Positions 14,829 to 23,900 of a stretch of DNA of 31,194 nt are shown piece after piece. A model generated the notes under the pieces. The model saw only the letters and a list, made by a program, of their open reading frames with translations. It was not told where the DNA came from and ran no database searches. Both the position numbers and the translations under genes were made by a program. The DNA is from an uncultured Planctomycetaceae bacterium (GTDB lineage Bacteria; Planctomycetota; Planctomycetia; Pirellulales; Pirellulaceae). The DNA lies in assembly GCA_903927685.1 (NCBI GenBank), contig CAIYOB010001310.1:1-31194 (forward strand), in the 5' to 3' direction. How positions within the stretch are numbered: position 1 is the first letter of the stretch; each line of letters opens with the position of its first letter.

Positions 14829-16214
14829 TCAACCGATCCCCGGCAGCGTTCCCAGAATCGCCTCTCGCCGGCAGCGTGGTTTGGTCAGCAAAATCTGAGA
14901 CACGCCGATCTGCCGCTCGGCAAACGCGCCGGCGCAATAGCACAGGTACATCTCCCACATCCGCACGAACGGTTCCGACATGCCCAGGGCTCGAACGCGG
15001 TCCACACTGTCCCAGAACCGCTGCCGCCAGGCCAGCAGCGTCCGGGCATAATGCGGCCCGAAATCCTCCAGGTGGAACAGCCGGAAATCCGTCCGCTTCA
15101 GGCTCTGGCTGATCGCGGACAGCGACGGCAGGCAACCGCCAGGAAAGATATACCGCTGGATGAAGTCCGCCGAGCGGCGGTAGGCGTCGTAACGCTCGTC
15201 GGGAATCGTGATCGCCTGCAGCAGCATCATCCCGTCCGGCTTCAGCAACTGACAGCACTTGGTGAAGTACGCCGGCAAGTACTCGTGGCCGACCGCTTCG
15301 ATCATCTCGATCGAGACCAGCTTGTCAAACTGCCCCTGCAGATCGCGGTAGTCCTGCTTTAGCAACGTGATGCGGTCGCTCAGGCCGGCTTCGCGGATGC
15401 GAGCCGACGCCCACTGGTACTGTTGTTCCGAAATCGTCGTCGTCGTGACACGGCAGCCGTACCGGCCGGCCGCGTACAAGGCGAACCCGCCCCAACCGCC
15501 GCCCACTTCGATGACGTGGTCCCGCGGCGACAGCTGCAGCTTGCGGCAGATCCGCTCGTACTTCTCCAGCGACGCCTCGCGCAGCGTCGCGTCCGGCCGG
15601 GGGAAGATCCCGCACGAGTAAGTCATCGTGTCGTCCAGAAACAACGCATAGAATTCGTTGCTCAGGTCGTAGTGCGCCGCAATGTTCCTCCGGCTGCCGC
15701 TGCGTGTGTTGCGGCGCAGGCGATGAGCCACCACTTGCAGCGGCTTCAGCAGCCGAGCGACGCCCCGCTCGACGTCGCTCAAGACGGCAGCGTTCCGGCC
15801 GAAGATCCGGATCAAGCTCACCAGGTCGTCGCAGGACCACTCGCCGCGCAGGAATGCTTCGGACGCGCCCAGATGGCCGCCGGCGACCGTGTAACGGTAG
15901 AAACGCGGGTCGTGCACGCGGATCGTGGCCCGCAACTCGCCCTCCGTCGCCTGGCCGAACTCCCGGGTCTGCCCGCCGTCGACGATCGTCACACAACCGT
16001 CCTGCAGACTCTCCAGGCGTCGCCAGACGGCTTGCCGAGCCAGCCGGTCCAACCACGGTCCGCCCGATCGAGGCGGGCTGTCGGCGGGCTGTTCCGCGGC
16101 ATCATCTCGGGACGCGAAAGCGGGGCGAGAAGGTTCACAGGGCAAGGCCGCCGTCTGTCTCACGCTGCGGCGACCGACTTCGGGTGGGGAAAGAAGGGTA
16201 CTTTTTTCAGCCAT
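14829..16214 (-). CDS. Cyclopropane-fatty-acid synthase-like SAM methyltransferase
   Basis: This 461-residue enzyme belongs to the CFA synthase/mycolic acid cyclopropanase family, which transfers a methylene or methyl group from S-adenosylmethionine to the double bond of acyl chains in membrane phospholipids. Visible signatures are [13 protein letters not shown] (177-189), TMTYSCG (196-202), the SAM loop [13 protein letters not shown] (234-246), [11 protein letters not shown] (259-269) and [11 protein letters not shown]. The SAM loop reads GGGWGG where the family usually has GCGWGG. The first 50 residues are proline-rich and not conserved. The ATG at 16212-16214 lies inside the DUF1365 gene (55-base overlap); no strong ribosome binding site is seen, so translation is probably coupled. 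It is the third gene of the lipid operon. The product could be a cyclopropane, a methyl-branched or a furan fatty acid. Confidence 0.9.
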   Translation of the reverse strand: MAEKSTLLSPPEVGRRSVRQTAALPCEPSRPAFASRDDAAEQPADSPPRSGGPWLDRLARQAVWRRLESLQDGCVTIVDGGQTREFGQATEGELRATIRVHDPRFYRYTVAGGHLGASEAFLRGEWSCDDLVSLIRIFGRNAAVLSDVERGVARLLKPLQVVAHRLRRNTRSGSRRNIAAHYDLSNEFYALFLDDTMTYSCGIFPRPDATLREASLEKYERICRKLQLSPRDHVIEVGGGWGGFALYAAGRYGCRVTTTTISEQQYQWASARIREAGLSDRITLLKQDYRDLQGQFDKLVSIEMIEAVGHEYLPAYFTKCCQLLKPDGMMLLQAITIPDERYDAYRRSADFIQRYIFPGGCLPSLSAISQSLKRTDFRLFHLEDFGPHYARTLLAWRQRFWDSVDRVRALGMSEPFVRMWEMYLCYCAGAFAERQIGVSQILLTKPRCRREAILGTLPGIG

Positions 16215-16921
16215 AAGCGAAACGCCTGGTAATAAATCGCGGTCATGATACGCACGGTCATCAGCGGATAGCGGACCACCGCGGAACGTAATTCCGCTCG
16301 CTCCAGCGGCCGGCGGCGCAGCGACATCGAGGCGTCGAACAACCGTTGGCCTTGCTGCGTGGTCGCAATGTGGACCAGCAGTTGCTCGCCCGGTTCGCTC
16401 AGCCGCCAGTCGTAGTTCGAGTCCATGCCCATAAACGGCGAGACGTGGAACGTCTTGGGATGCCGGAATCGCATCCGGCCCGGACCCGCGACACGGTTTC
16501 CCTGCCACAACACATAGTGATATCGCTCGTCCCACGGTGTGTTGCTGACTTCGGCCACGACGCACTGGACGCGCTGTCCGCCCTCGTCATAACAATAGAA
16601 GAGGTTCAAGGGGCTGAAGTAGTAGCCGAAGTACCGCAGCTGGGTCAGCAGGCGGATCGGCCCCTCGGGACGCGCACCGCAACGCTCCGCGACCAGACGC
16701 CGCACTGCCTCGGCCAGCGGCGTGTTCGTTTCACCCAGGTGGTCCGTCCGCCGAAACGACGCCGGGGCGAACCGGGCGGTCGACAATGCTCCCCCCGGAG
16801 CTGTCAGGGTCGGCAGTTCGTCCAGGTCCAGGTACAAGGCCATCATTCGATAGCGAAAGCGGTGGACTACCGGCTGGTGCCGGCAGTGCCCGACGCGGCC
16901 TTCGTAGATGCAGCTGTCCAT
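16160..16921 (-). CDS. DUF1365 family protein
   Basis: This 253-residue protein is a clear DUF1365 (COG3496) member: it opens with [20 protein letters not shown] (residues 5-24), followed by [46 protein letters not shown] and [17 protein letters not shown]. The biochemical role is not established; the family is nearly always encoded beside a CFA-like methyltransferase and an FAD-dependent oxidoreductase, as here, and is assumed to help modify membrane acyl chains. The start overlaps the end of the FAD enzyme gene by 55 bases, and its own end overlaps the methyltransferase gene by 55 bases. A moderate ribosome binding site (TTGGAAAC) precedes the ATG. No signal peptide is visible. The C-terminus is lysine/arginine-rich with hydrophobic residues and may touch the membrane. 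Confidence 0.92.
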   Translation of the reverse strand: MDSCIYEGRVGHCRHQPVVHRFRYRMMALYLDLDELPTLTAPGGALSTARFAPASFRRTDHLGETNTPLAEAVRRLVAERCGARPEGPIRLLTQLRYFGYYFSPLNLFYCYDEGGQRVQCVVAEVSNTPWDERYHYVLWQGNRVAGPGRMRFRHPKTFHVSPFMGMDSNYDWRLSEPGEQLLVHIATTQQGQRLFDASMSLRRRPLERAELRSAVVRYPLMTVRIMTAIYYQAFRLWLKKVPFFPHPKSVAAA

Positions 16922-18168
16922 GTTTCCAAGTCTTTCCCAAAGCAGCGGGCGACCGCTAGTGCACTCCGCACCCCGTCCTCGTGAAACCCGTAACCCCAGT
17001 AGGCTCCGCAGAACCAGGTCCGCCGCCGGCCGTTGATTTCCTCATGACGTCGCTGGGCCGCGATCGAATCCGGGCCGTAGGCGGGGTGCTGGTAGTCGAT
17101 TCGCCGGATCACCTTGGCGGGATCGAGCCGCCCTGCGTCGTTCAGGGTCAGCAGGATCGGCTCGGGAGAATCCACCCGCTGCAGGCGGCTGAGGTCATAC
17201 GTCACGGTCGCCGGCGCCTGTGGATCCTGCGACAGGTGGTAATTCCAGCTTGCCCATGCGCGACGGCGCTTGGGCAGAATCGACGTGTCGGTATGCAGCA
17301 CGGCGTCGTTTCGCTGATAGGGAAAGGCCGCCAAGACCTCACGCTCGACCTGATCCGCATCCGCCAGCATCGCCAAGGTCTGGTCGGCGTGGGCCGCGCA
17401 GACAACGCCCTCGAACCGCTCGCTCGTTCCATCCGCCGTCGTCACGTCGACGCCGTCCGCATGCCGGGCGATCCGCGACACCGGACAGCTCAACCGCACG
17501 CGGTCCGCCAGCGGCTCCAGCAACGCCGCGACGTAACGCTGAGCCCCGCCCGGAATGGTCTTCCACTGCGGCCGATCCCAGACCTGCAGCAGTCCGTGGT
17601 TGCGAAAGAATCCGAACAGGAAGTGCGCCGGAAAGTCCAATACCGCCCGCGGTCGGGCCGACCAGATCGCCGCCGTCATGGGGATCAGATAATGCTCCAC
17701 AAACTCGCGGCCCAGCCCGCTGCGGTCCAGGTACTGCCCCAAGGTCAGCGATTGATCGTCGCCGTCCAACAGCCGCGGCGCCTCGCGGTTGAACTTCAGA
17801 ATGTCCCGCAGCATGCCGTAGAAAGAGGGTCGAATCAAGTTCCGTCGCTGGGCAAACAGTCCGTTCAACGAACTGCCCTGGTATTCCAGGCCCGTCCGCC
17901 CACAGCTGACACTGAAGCTCATGTCCGAGTCCTGAGCGGCGACACCAAGACCCTGCAGCAAGCGGATGAAGTTGGGGTAGGTGCGGTCGTTGAAGACCAT
18001 GAACCCCGTGTCGACACTCCATGTCCTGCCCCAGGCGTCGAACGACACCGTGTTGGTGTGCCCGCCCGCATAGTCACCGGCCTCGAACAGCCAGACCTCG
18101 TGCTCGTCAGCCAGCAGCCGTGCGACCACATTCCCGCTGACCCCCGCCCCGATTACCGCGATTTTCAT
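16867..18168 (-). CDS. FAD-dependent oxidoreductase of the COG2907 (amine-oxidase-like) type
   Basis: This 433-residue flavoprotein starts with the dinucleotide-binding loop IGAGVSG (6-12), followed by [17 protein letters not shown] and [16 protein letters not shown], which are signatures of the COG2907 group of predicted NAD/FAD-binding proteins. [12 protein letters not shown] and the final [18 protein letters not shown] complete the FAD site. The family acts on unsaturated lipid-type substrates by analogy with phytoene desaturases, but the reaction is not known here. GGAGG lies ten bases before the ATG. It is the first gene of the three-gene lipid operon (FAD enzyme, DUF1365, CFA-like methyltransferase). 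In other bacteria this trio is often controlled by an ECF sigma factor responding to singlet oxygen; no sigma factor gene is in the window. Confidence 0.9.
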   Translation of the reverse strand: MKIAVIGAGVSGNVVARLLADEHEVWLFEAGDYAGGHTNTVSFDAWGRTWSVDTGFMVFNDRTYPNFIRLLQGLGVAAQDSDMSFSVSCGRTGLEYQGSSLNGLFAQRRNLIRPSFYGMLRDILKFNREAPRLLDGDDQSLTLGQYLDRSGLGREFVEHYLIPMTAAIWSARPRAVLDFPAHFLFGFFRNHGLLQVWDRPQWKTIPGGAQRYVAALLEPLADRVRLSCPVSRIARHADGVDVTTADGTSERFEGVVCAAHADQTLAMLADADQVEREVLAAFPYQRNDAVLHTDTSILPKRRRAWASWNYHLSQDPQAPATVTYDLSRLQRVDSPEPILLTLNDAGRLDPAKVIRRIDYQHPAYGPDSIAAQRRHEEINGRRRTWFCGAYWGYGFHEDGVRSALAVARCFGKDLETWTAASTKAASGTAGTSR

Positions 18169-18243
18169 CCGCCCAGCACCTCCACCTTACGCACCTTCGG
18201 CCCCTGTTCCGCAAGCCGCACGGCATCGTTCGAGAAACAAGTC

Positions 18244-18274
18244 ATTATACTCCGGAATGATAGCCCGATGGCAA
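18244..18274 (-). promoter_or_regulatory. Candidate promoter of the FAD/DUF1365/CFA operon
   Basis: On the minus strand a perfect TATAAT (18249 to 18244) lies about 75 bp before the start codon. A TTGCCA (18274 to 18269) lies 19 bp further upstream, a spacing slightly longer than ideal. The surrounding DNA is the only AT-rich stretch in this divergent region. Confidence 0.4.
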
Positions 18275-18353
18275 GCCGGAAGTTCTGGCCCGAAGCTCTG
18301 GCCGCTTGGCCCCCGGGCGCCGGTCTGGCAAAATGGGCCGGAGGAGACCTGTC

Positions 18354-21300
18354 ATGCCCCGCCGATTCGCCTTGCTGCTCGGACTGCTGCTTGTGGCCCC
18401 CGCCTGCCTGGGCCACGATCTGGCCGAACTCGAAGTGGACCACAACCTCCAGGCCGCGCTAGTGACGCCGCATACGGATTGGGCGGTGCCCTACGCACAG
18501 GGCAAGACCCGCGTCCTGTTCTTCGTTCGCGGCCACGACACCGAACCGCGCGAGGTCGTCGAACTACAGCAGCGGTTGGACCTGGACGCCCAAATAGTCC
18601 TCTGGACACGGATCATCGACTATACCCAGGAGCACTGGCACGGCGATGAACGCGGCATCCAGCGGATGGCGCGCCTGCTGACCGAGAAGTGGGACGCGTT
18701 CGTATTCTTGTCGCCGGAGAGTTCGGGCGTCCGCGATGTCACCCCCGAATTGTTGCCCGTCGAGCAGCAGTTCGCGCTGCTCAAAGCCGTCACCGACGGC
18801 GCGGGACTCGTCCTGGTTGGGGTCGCCGACCAGCGAGTGCTAAAGGACAAGAACCGACTCCAGGAACTGCCGGGCTTCCTGTCCGGCGTGGAGGGAGTAT
18901 CCGCCTTTACGATCCTGCGCGGCCGGGGCGTGCGGCTGCCCAAGCGGGCGGCGATCCCGTACCGGCGCGGCTGGGCGGTGGACTACGACCTGTGGGCTAT
19001 GCACGTCGGCCAGGCGATCCTGTGGGCGGCGGGTAAGGAGCCCAAGCTGGGCCTGACGCTGGAGCCGGCCGCCCGGGAGTTGTCGCGAACCACGCTGCCT
19101 GCCGCGGCGGCGACCATGCGGTGGCAGAACGCAACGCCCGGCACGGTCGTCGACGTGCGACTCCGCCGCGACGACGGCGAAGTGATCCAGGCCGACACGC
19201 AGATCTTGGATTCGCCGCAGGGCGAACGGGCGCTGACCATTCCGCGAGTCCGTGCCGGACGATACCATCTGGATGTGGTGGCTCGCGCCGGCGACCAGGT
19301 CGCCGCTTTCGGCTCGGCCAACTGCACCGTTGTCAGCGACCGCACGGTGCAAGAATTGAAGCTCGACGAGGACTGGGCCGAGGTCGGCGGGCAGTTGGCG
19401 GGGCGTGTCCAACTGGCCGGCGAGGGCCAGGCGGACGGCGGCCTGGCGGTCAGCCTGCTGGATCGGCAAGGCCGGCAGATCGCGCGCCACACGGCGCCGG
19501 CAAACGCGGCGGAGCAGACCTTCCGCTTCGACGTCCAGCCGTGGTTTCCCATGTTGCTGGAAGTCCGCGCGACGCTGACGGACGCCGCGGGCGAAGTCGC
19601 CTCCACCTGGCAGTTCGCCCACGTCGTGAATCGCCACCGCGAGCGGTTCAACTTTGTCATGTGGGACACTCCGCGCGGTGCGCTCGCGCCCTGGGCGGAA
19701 CAGGCGTTGGCCGATTCCGGAGTCACCGTACACTTGGCCGGCGGCACGCCGCAACTCGGCGTCGCCGCGCAGGAAATGGCTTGGATTCCCTACACAACGC
19801 ATGTCAGTGCGCCCTGCCAGCCAGTGTGTTGGGCCGACGAATCCCAGGTCCAATCGCACGTCGACGGCATCGTCGCCAAGTGTGCTGCCGCGCGCCAACA
19901 CGGCGTCTTCGCCTATTCGCTGGGTGACGAAATCGCCGTCCGCGGCTCGTGCCTGAGTCCGCATTGCCTGGCTGCCTACCGCCGATACCTGCGGGACCAG
20001 TACGGGGATATCGCGGCCCTGAACGCGTCGTGGGACAGCCGTTATGCCAATTTCGACGAGGTTCAGTTGAGCCAGCCCGAGGACAACGACGAGGCGGAGG
20101 CGTTGCGGGCGGGCAATTTCCCTCGCTGGTTCGACCGCCAGGCGTACCAGTCGCACAACTTCTGCCAGTTGTGCGAGCGGTTCGGCAAGGCGTTCCGCAC
20201 GCTCGACCCGGCCAGCCGCTGCGGCTTCGAGGGCGCCGGCACGTTCGGACAGGCCGACGATCTGGACGGCTTCGTGCGCAGCAACACATTCTGGTCGCCG
20301 TATCCCGGCACGGCCGACGAGGTCGTCCGCTCGATCGCGCCGCGCGACTTTCCGCGGGCCAATTGGATGGGCTATACCAAGGACGCCGACTCGCTGTTGG
20401 AAAAGTACTGGCGCATGGTCACCCGCGGTTGCGACGGAGTCTGGTGGTGGCGGTGGGATGCGTTGGGTCGTTTCCACGGCTGGCTGGCGCCCAACCTGGA
20501 CCCGTATCCCGCGGTGCAGGAGATCCTGGCGGACACGCAGATCGTCCGCGATGGACTGGGCGATCTGCTGCTCGACTCGACGTTGCAGACCGACGGCATT
20601 GGCCTGTTATACTCGCTCCCTTCCGCCTATGCAGCCAAGGTCCAAGCTTCGCCCAGCTACGGCAGCTACGAGAGCAACCACGCCGCCTTTCACAGCGCGC
20701 TCCGCGAATTGGGACTGGACTTCCGCTATTTCACCGACCGCCAGTTGCGGCTGGGCGAAGTGGACCTGAGCCAGTTCCGGGTGATCGTTTTGCCGCTGAC
20801 GCAGGCGCTGAGTGCTCGGGAAGCGGAACTGCTGCGGGCCTATGTCCGCGGCGGCGGCGTGCTGATCGCGGACGTACGCCCGGCGATCTACGACGGCCAC
20901 GTCAAGCCGCTGGCCGCCGGGCAACTGGACGATGTGTTCGGCGTTCGCCGCTTCGATTCGGCGGCGGCGGTTGTCAGCGACGGCGTGATTCAAGTGCCCG
21001 CGTCGGCTGGCGCGGCCGATTCGCTGAGCCTGGCGAAGATCCGGACCGACGGCGGAGTGCAAGCGACCGAGGCGACTGCCGGGGGCATGGCCGGCTCGAC
21101 GCCGCTGTTGCTGGAACACCAGTTCGGCGAGGGTCGAGCCCTGCTGCTGAACGCCGCTATGTCGAGTCTCCCCGCGTTGGGCGCGGACGAGACGCCTGAG
21201 GCCGCGGCCCAGTGGCTGTCGAGGGCCTTGTCCCGGGGACGAGTGGCGCCGTCGCTGAGCTTGACCGGAAGCGGTGGCCAGCGGCTGAGAAACGTCGAGT

Positions 21301-21785
21301 TGACTCGCTGGCAGAACGGTTCGGTCGAGATCGTTTCCGTCTTCCGCCACCAAGGCCGCTCCGAGACGGCGACACTGCGATTGCCGGAGCCGTTGCACGT
21401 CTACGACTTGAAGGCTCGTCGCCATTTGGGCCGGCAAGCGGCCGTCTCGCTGGCGGTCACGCCCCAGCGAGCGATGTTCTATGCCCTGGCGCCTCAACCG
21501 CTGCCGGCAGTGGCTTTGACAGCCGCACCGACGGTGGCTCCGGGCAGCCTGCAGCGGGTCGCCGTCGCCTCGCACCTGTCCGAGGGCCGGCAGGCGGTCA
21601 AGATCCAGGTGACTCTGCCGGACGGCCGCCCCGCGGACTGGGTCCAGGCCATCGTCGTGACAGGCCCGGACGGGGCCGCGGTTGACGTCCCGGTCGCTTT
21701 TAACGATCCCCGCGGCGTCTGGACCGTCCAGGCGACCGAGTTGTACACGGGAACGACGGCGAGCACCCAATTCACGGTCGAGTGA
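18354..21785 (+). CDS. Exported GH42-like protein with beta-galactosidase trimerisation domain
   Basis: The ATG at 18354, preceded by GGAGGAG, gives 1143 residues with a signal peptide (RRFALLLGLLLVAPACLG). Residues about 45-230 resemble a glutamine-amidotransferase/ThuA-like alpha/beta domain (RVLFFVRGHDTEPREVV). Beta-sandwich segments fill about 240-430. A TIM barrel related to GH42 follows: YSLGDEIA with probable acid/base Glu526, then FVRSNTFWSPYPGTADE and a tryptophan-rich GVWWWRWDALGRFHGW. About residues 760-960 form the GH42 trimerisation domain (RVIVLPLTQALSAREAELL, YVRGGGVLIADVRP). At the place where GH42 enzymes carry the nucleophile (W-x-MEQ), this protein reads NWMGYTK (Gly673), so the catalytic residue is missing or located elsewhere. 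The C-terminus is a beta domain. The substrate is probably a galactoside or other glycan, but this is inferred. The next gene begins within 10 bp. Confidence 0.8.
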   Translation: MPRRFALLLGLLLVAPACLGHDLAELEVDHNLQAALVTPHTDWAVPYAQGKTRVLFFVRGHDTEPREVVELQQRLDLDAQIVLWTRIIDYTQEHWHGDERGIQRMARLLTEKWDAFVFLSPESSGVRDVTPELLPVEQQFALLKAVTDGAGLVLVGVADQRVLKDKNRLQELPGFLSGVEGVSAFTILRGRGVRLPKRAAIPYRRGWAVDYDLWAMHVGQAILWAAGKEPKLGLTLEPAARELSRTTLPAAAATMRWQNATPGTVVDVRLRRDDGEVIQADTQILDSPQGERALTIPRVRAGRYHLDVVARAGDQVAAFGSANCTVVSDRTVQELKLDEDWAEVGGQLAGRVQLAGEGQADGGLAVSLLDRQGRQIARHTAPANAAEQTFRFDVQPWFPMLLEVRATLTDAAGEVASTWQFAHVVNRHRERFNFVMWDTPRGALAPWAEQALADSGVTVHLAGGTPQLGVAAQEMAWIPYTTHVSAPCQPVCWADESQVQSHVDGIVAKCAAARQHGVFAYSLGDEIAVRGSCLSPHCLAAYRRYLRDQYGDIAALNASWDSRYANFDEVQLSQPEDNDEAEALRAGNFPRWFDRQAYQSHNFCQLCERFGKAFRTLDPASRCGFEGAGTFGQADDLDGFVRSNTFWSPYPGTADEVVRSIAPRDFPRANWMGYTKDADSLLEKYWRMVTRGCDGVWWWRWDALGRFHGWLAPNLDPYPAVQEILADTQIVRDGLGDLLLDSTLQTDGIGLLYSLPSAYAAKVQASPSYGSYESNHAAFHSALRELGLDFRYFTDRQLRLGEVDLSQFRVIVLPLTQALSAREAELLRAYVRGGGVLIADVRPAIYDGHVKPLAAGQLDDVFGVRRFDSAAAVVSDGVIQVPASAGAADSLSLAKIRTDGGVQATEATAGGMAGSTPLLLEHQFGEGRALLLNAAMSSLPALGADETPEAAAQWLSRALSRGRVAPSLSLTGSGGQRLRNVELTRWQNGSVEIVSVFRHQGRSETATLRLPEPLHVYDLKARRHLGRQAAVSLAVTPQRAMFYALAPQPLPAVALTAAPTVAPGSLQRVAVASHLSEGRQAVKIQVTLPDGRPADWVQAIVVTGPDGAAVDVPVAFNDPRGVWTVQATELYTGTTASTQFTVE

Positions 21786-21793
21786 GGCATGCG

Positions 21794-22984
21794 ATGTGGA
21801 GTTATCAACTGAGGGCCCTGACGCTGGTGGTCGCGTTTTCTCTGCTCCTCGTCCCGGGCAACCGCGTGTCGGCCCAATCGCCGCCGCAGGTGCTGGTCAG
21901 CGACTCCGGCGTGCAGACCGTGACCATCGGTCCGGGGGCGCCAGCCCATACCGTCGGCCTGCAGGGCCATCGCCAAGTCATCACGCTGGACACCGGGGCG
22001 CAGACCTTCGGCCTGCGGTACGTTGTGGCCCGGGATCCGCAGGATCCGCAGGCGGCAATCCCGGGCGAGGGCTATATCGGCATGCCGCAGCCTGTGGACT
22101 GCAATTGGTATGGCGGCGGATTCTTCGACGTCCAACTCAACGGCCAGAGCATTGGTACGACGCTGATCCACTCGCTGACCGGCCGCAGTTCCGCCGGGCG
22201 TGGTACGGCCGACTTTGTGTTCGACACGTCGCAGGCCGTCGTTCGCGTGCGGTTCGTTGCCCAAGCGGGCGGAGATTGCCTGTTCGCCCAGGTGCTGCTG
22301 GAACCGAAGGTCGAGATCCAATCGGTGCGACTGGCGCTCCGCTGTTATCCTTCGGCCTTCGTCAGCGACGCCCAGCGGCATGTGCTGACGGCGACGCGCG
22401 ACTTGGCGCAAGGCGAACGGGCCGAGTTGGACATTGGGAGCGAATGGTGGACCTTGTACTACGACCGGATCTACGACGCCGGGTACACTTCGCCGACGCA
22501 TCGTGGCGTCGGTCCCTGCGGGCTGCTGTGGCTGCCCGAGCAGACCGCAAAGACAGGCTTCACCGTCGGCAGCTATGGCATCGAGACAATACTGACGCTC
22601 AATCCGACAGGGCGGGATTTTCGCTTCGTGTTTTTCGATTATGCGGGCCGGAAGAACGACGCGGCGCAAGCCGACCTGCGGGGTCGCGCCCAGCGACAGC
22701 GGGAGGAATTGGCCACGTTCGCCTTTACGGAACCCGGCATCGCCAAATGGCCGCTGCCACAGAAGCAGGCGGAAATGCGGCAAGCCCTGGCCTCGCTGCC
22801 GGAGGACCGGGAAACCGCCGCGCAATACGACCAGTGGGCCCGGGATCTGGAATCGCAATTGAAGCTCATACGTGCGGGCTCGGCGGGCGCAATCATGGGC
22901 GAGGCCCAGGCGGCCAAGACCATCAGCCAGTGGGAGCAAGGAGTGCCCGCGTTGCGATTGAAGGCCCTGCTGAACGAGATCTGA
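21794..22984 (+). CDS. Exported protein of unknown family
   Basis: I do not recognise this family. The ATG at 21794 gives 396 residues; a GTG at 21782 overlapping the previous stop (GTGA) is an alternative. A signal peptide is clear (LRALTLVVAFSLLLVPG, cleaved near VSA). Residues about 30-270 are rich in alternating hydrophobic residues, glycine and tryptophan and look like beta-sandwich domains (DCNWYGGGFFDVQLNGQSIG, ADFVFDTSQAVVRVRF, GSEWWTLYYDRIYDAGY). About 290-396 are charged helices (RGRAQRQREELATF, QYDQWARDLESQLKLI), possibly a coiled coil. There are no obvious catalytic motifs. The tight spacing to the GH42-like gene implies one transcript and a shared task, perhaps substrate binding. 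Confidence 0.7.
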   Translation: MWSYQLRALTLVVAFSLLLVPGNRVSAQSPPQVLVSDSGVQTVTIGPGAPAHTVGLQGHRQVITLDTGAQTFGLRYVVARDPQDPQAAIPGEGYIGMPQPVDCNWYGGGFFDVQLNGQSIGTTLIHSLTGRSSAGRGTADFVFDTSQAVVRVRFVAQAGGDCLFAQVLLEPKVEIQSVRLALRCYPSAFVSDAQRHVLTATRDLAQGERAELDIGSEWWTLYYDRIYDAGYTSPTHRGVGPCGLLWLPEQTAKTGFTVGSYGIETILTLNPTGRDFRFVFFDYAGRKNDAAQADLRGRAQRQREELATFAFTEPGIAKWPLPQKQAEMRQALASLPEDRETAAQYDQWARDLESQLKLIRAGSAGAIMGEAQAAKTISQWEQGVPALRLKALLNEI

Positions 22985-23278
22985 GTGCACGCACAGACTC
23001 GGCGTGCCGCCATATCCGGAGCAAAGCGAACGGCGGCTAACATCGATAGAAGCGTTCCGCGGGCCGGGGCACGCGGGCCAAATCGGCGAAAAAGGGCAAC
23101 GCCCCTCCGGGCGATTGGGCGATACCTGACCTAGCAACGGCATCGAGCCGTGAGGGATTCCGGGGAGCCCGCAACTGCGACAGCCCTGCGAGCGTGTGGC
23201 AGGCGGGTATTGGTCGCGGGGATCGCTCTTTCCGAGGGCGAATCCAGGTCTGTTTCCAGGTTTCTTAAGGAGTGTGAC

Positions 23279-23707
23279 ATGAAGGTCCGTGTGGTTCTGG
23301 CGGTGGCCCTTAGCGTCGGTTTGGCGACTGCAGTCAGCAATGCTTACGCCCTCGATTTCCTGCGCGGGTTCGGCGGGGACGTCGTGCAAAAAGGCGGAGC
23401 TGAGCAGAAGGGTGGCGCTGAACAGAAGTGCGGGGCAGCTCAGAAATGCGGCGCCGAGCAGAAGTGTGGGGCAACTCAAAAGTGCGGCGCCGAGCAGAAG
23501 TGCGGGGCGGCTCAGAAGTGCGGCCCGGAACAGAAATGCGGCGCCGAGCAGAAGTGCGGACCAGTCCAGAAACTGGGCCGCCACGGGTGGCTGGGCGCGG
23601 CTCAGAAGGGCGGCTGCGAGCAAAAGGGCGGGAAAGACGCCTGCCAGAAGTCCGACGCTTGCCAGAAGGCGGGACCGTGCCAGAAGGCCGGCCCGTGCCA
23701 GAAGTAA
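23279..23707 (+). CDS. Small exported cysteine-rich hexapeptide-repeat protein
   Basis: The ATG at 23279 is preceded by AAGGAG at ideal distance, and a textbook signal peptide follows (VRVVLAVALSVGLATAVSNA, cleaved near AYA). The mature part of about 118 residues is nearly all repeat: ten tandem hexapeptides of the type QKCGAE (first two with glycine for cysteine), an interrupting segment (GRHGWLGA), then a second block QKGGCE, KDAC and QKxxxC units. Every repeat has lysine at position 2, and cysteines stand exactly six residues apart. I know no assigned function. Possible roles are metal or heavy-metal binding, disulfide-linked cell-surface material, or protection against oxidants; all are inference. 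The gene is isolated, with 294 bp upstream and a rho-independent terminator about 80 bp downstream. Confidence 0.75.
   Translation: MKVRVVLAVALSVGLATAVSNAYALDFLRGFGGDVVQKGGAEQKGGAEQKCGAAQKCGAEQKCGATQKCGAEQKCGAAQKCGPEQKCGAEQKCGPVQKLGRHGWLGAAQKGGCEQKGGKDACQKSDACQKAGPCQKAGPCQK
23387..23566 (+). repeat. Ten tandem 18-bp repeats encoding QK-C/G-G-A/P-x hexapeptides
   Basis: Ten units of exactly 18 bp run without gaps from 23387 to 23566, with a typical unit CAGAAGTGCGGCGCCGAG. Variation is mostly at the third base of codons and at the sixth amino acid (E, A, T or V). An eleventh, degenerate unit follows. The unit length is a multiple of three, so repeat gain or loss keeps the frame. Confidence 0.9.
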
Positions 23708-23783
23708 GTGACGCATGAAGAACGCGCGATCCGTTCGCTCCGACGTTGGTCGAGCCGGAGCAACGCGTCGCCCCCTCGCCAAG

Positions 23784-23820
23784 AACTCTTCCCTCATCTC
23801 TGCGGAGGGAAGAGTTTTTT
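23784..23820 (+). terminator. Rho-independent terminator
   Basis: A perfect 11-bp stem AACTCTTCCCT / AGGGAAGAGTT (23784-23794 and 23806-23816) with an 11-nt loop runs into six T residues (23815-23820). It lies about 77 bp after the hexapeptide-repeat gene and most likely ends its transcript. Confidence 0.8.
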
Positions 23821-23900
23821 GTTGCGCGCTCCTTCTACTTCGGCACCCTCCTGCGTGCGGGAGGGTCGGACGCGTTAGCAGCCGGCGAGGGTGACCGCCC

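Noticed and set aside
23387..23566. Tandem 18-bp units considered as a CRISPR or structural RNA element
   Set aside because: There are no spacers; changes are mostly synonymous and keep the hexapeptide, so it is coding repeat DNA.
21494..23797. 767-codon minus-strand frame spanning the hexapeptide-repeat gene, with a leucine-rich repetitive part
   Set aside because: The repetitive LLLGAA-type part is only the reverse reading of the QKCGAE repeats, and the rest is antisense to the GH42-like operon.
23845..23866. ACCCTCC / GGAGGGT hairpin as a terminator for the amidohydrolase operon
   Set aside because: No T tract follows on the minus strand; it may end transcription weakly but cannot be called.
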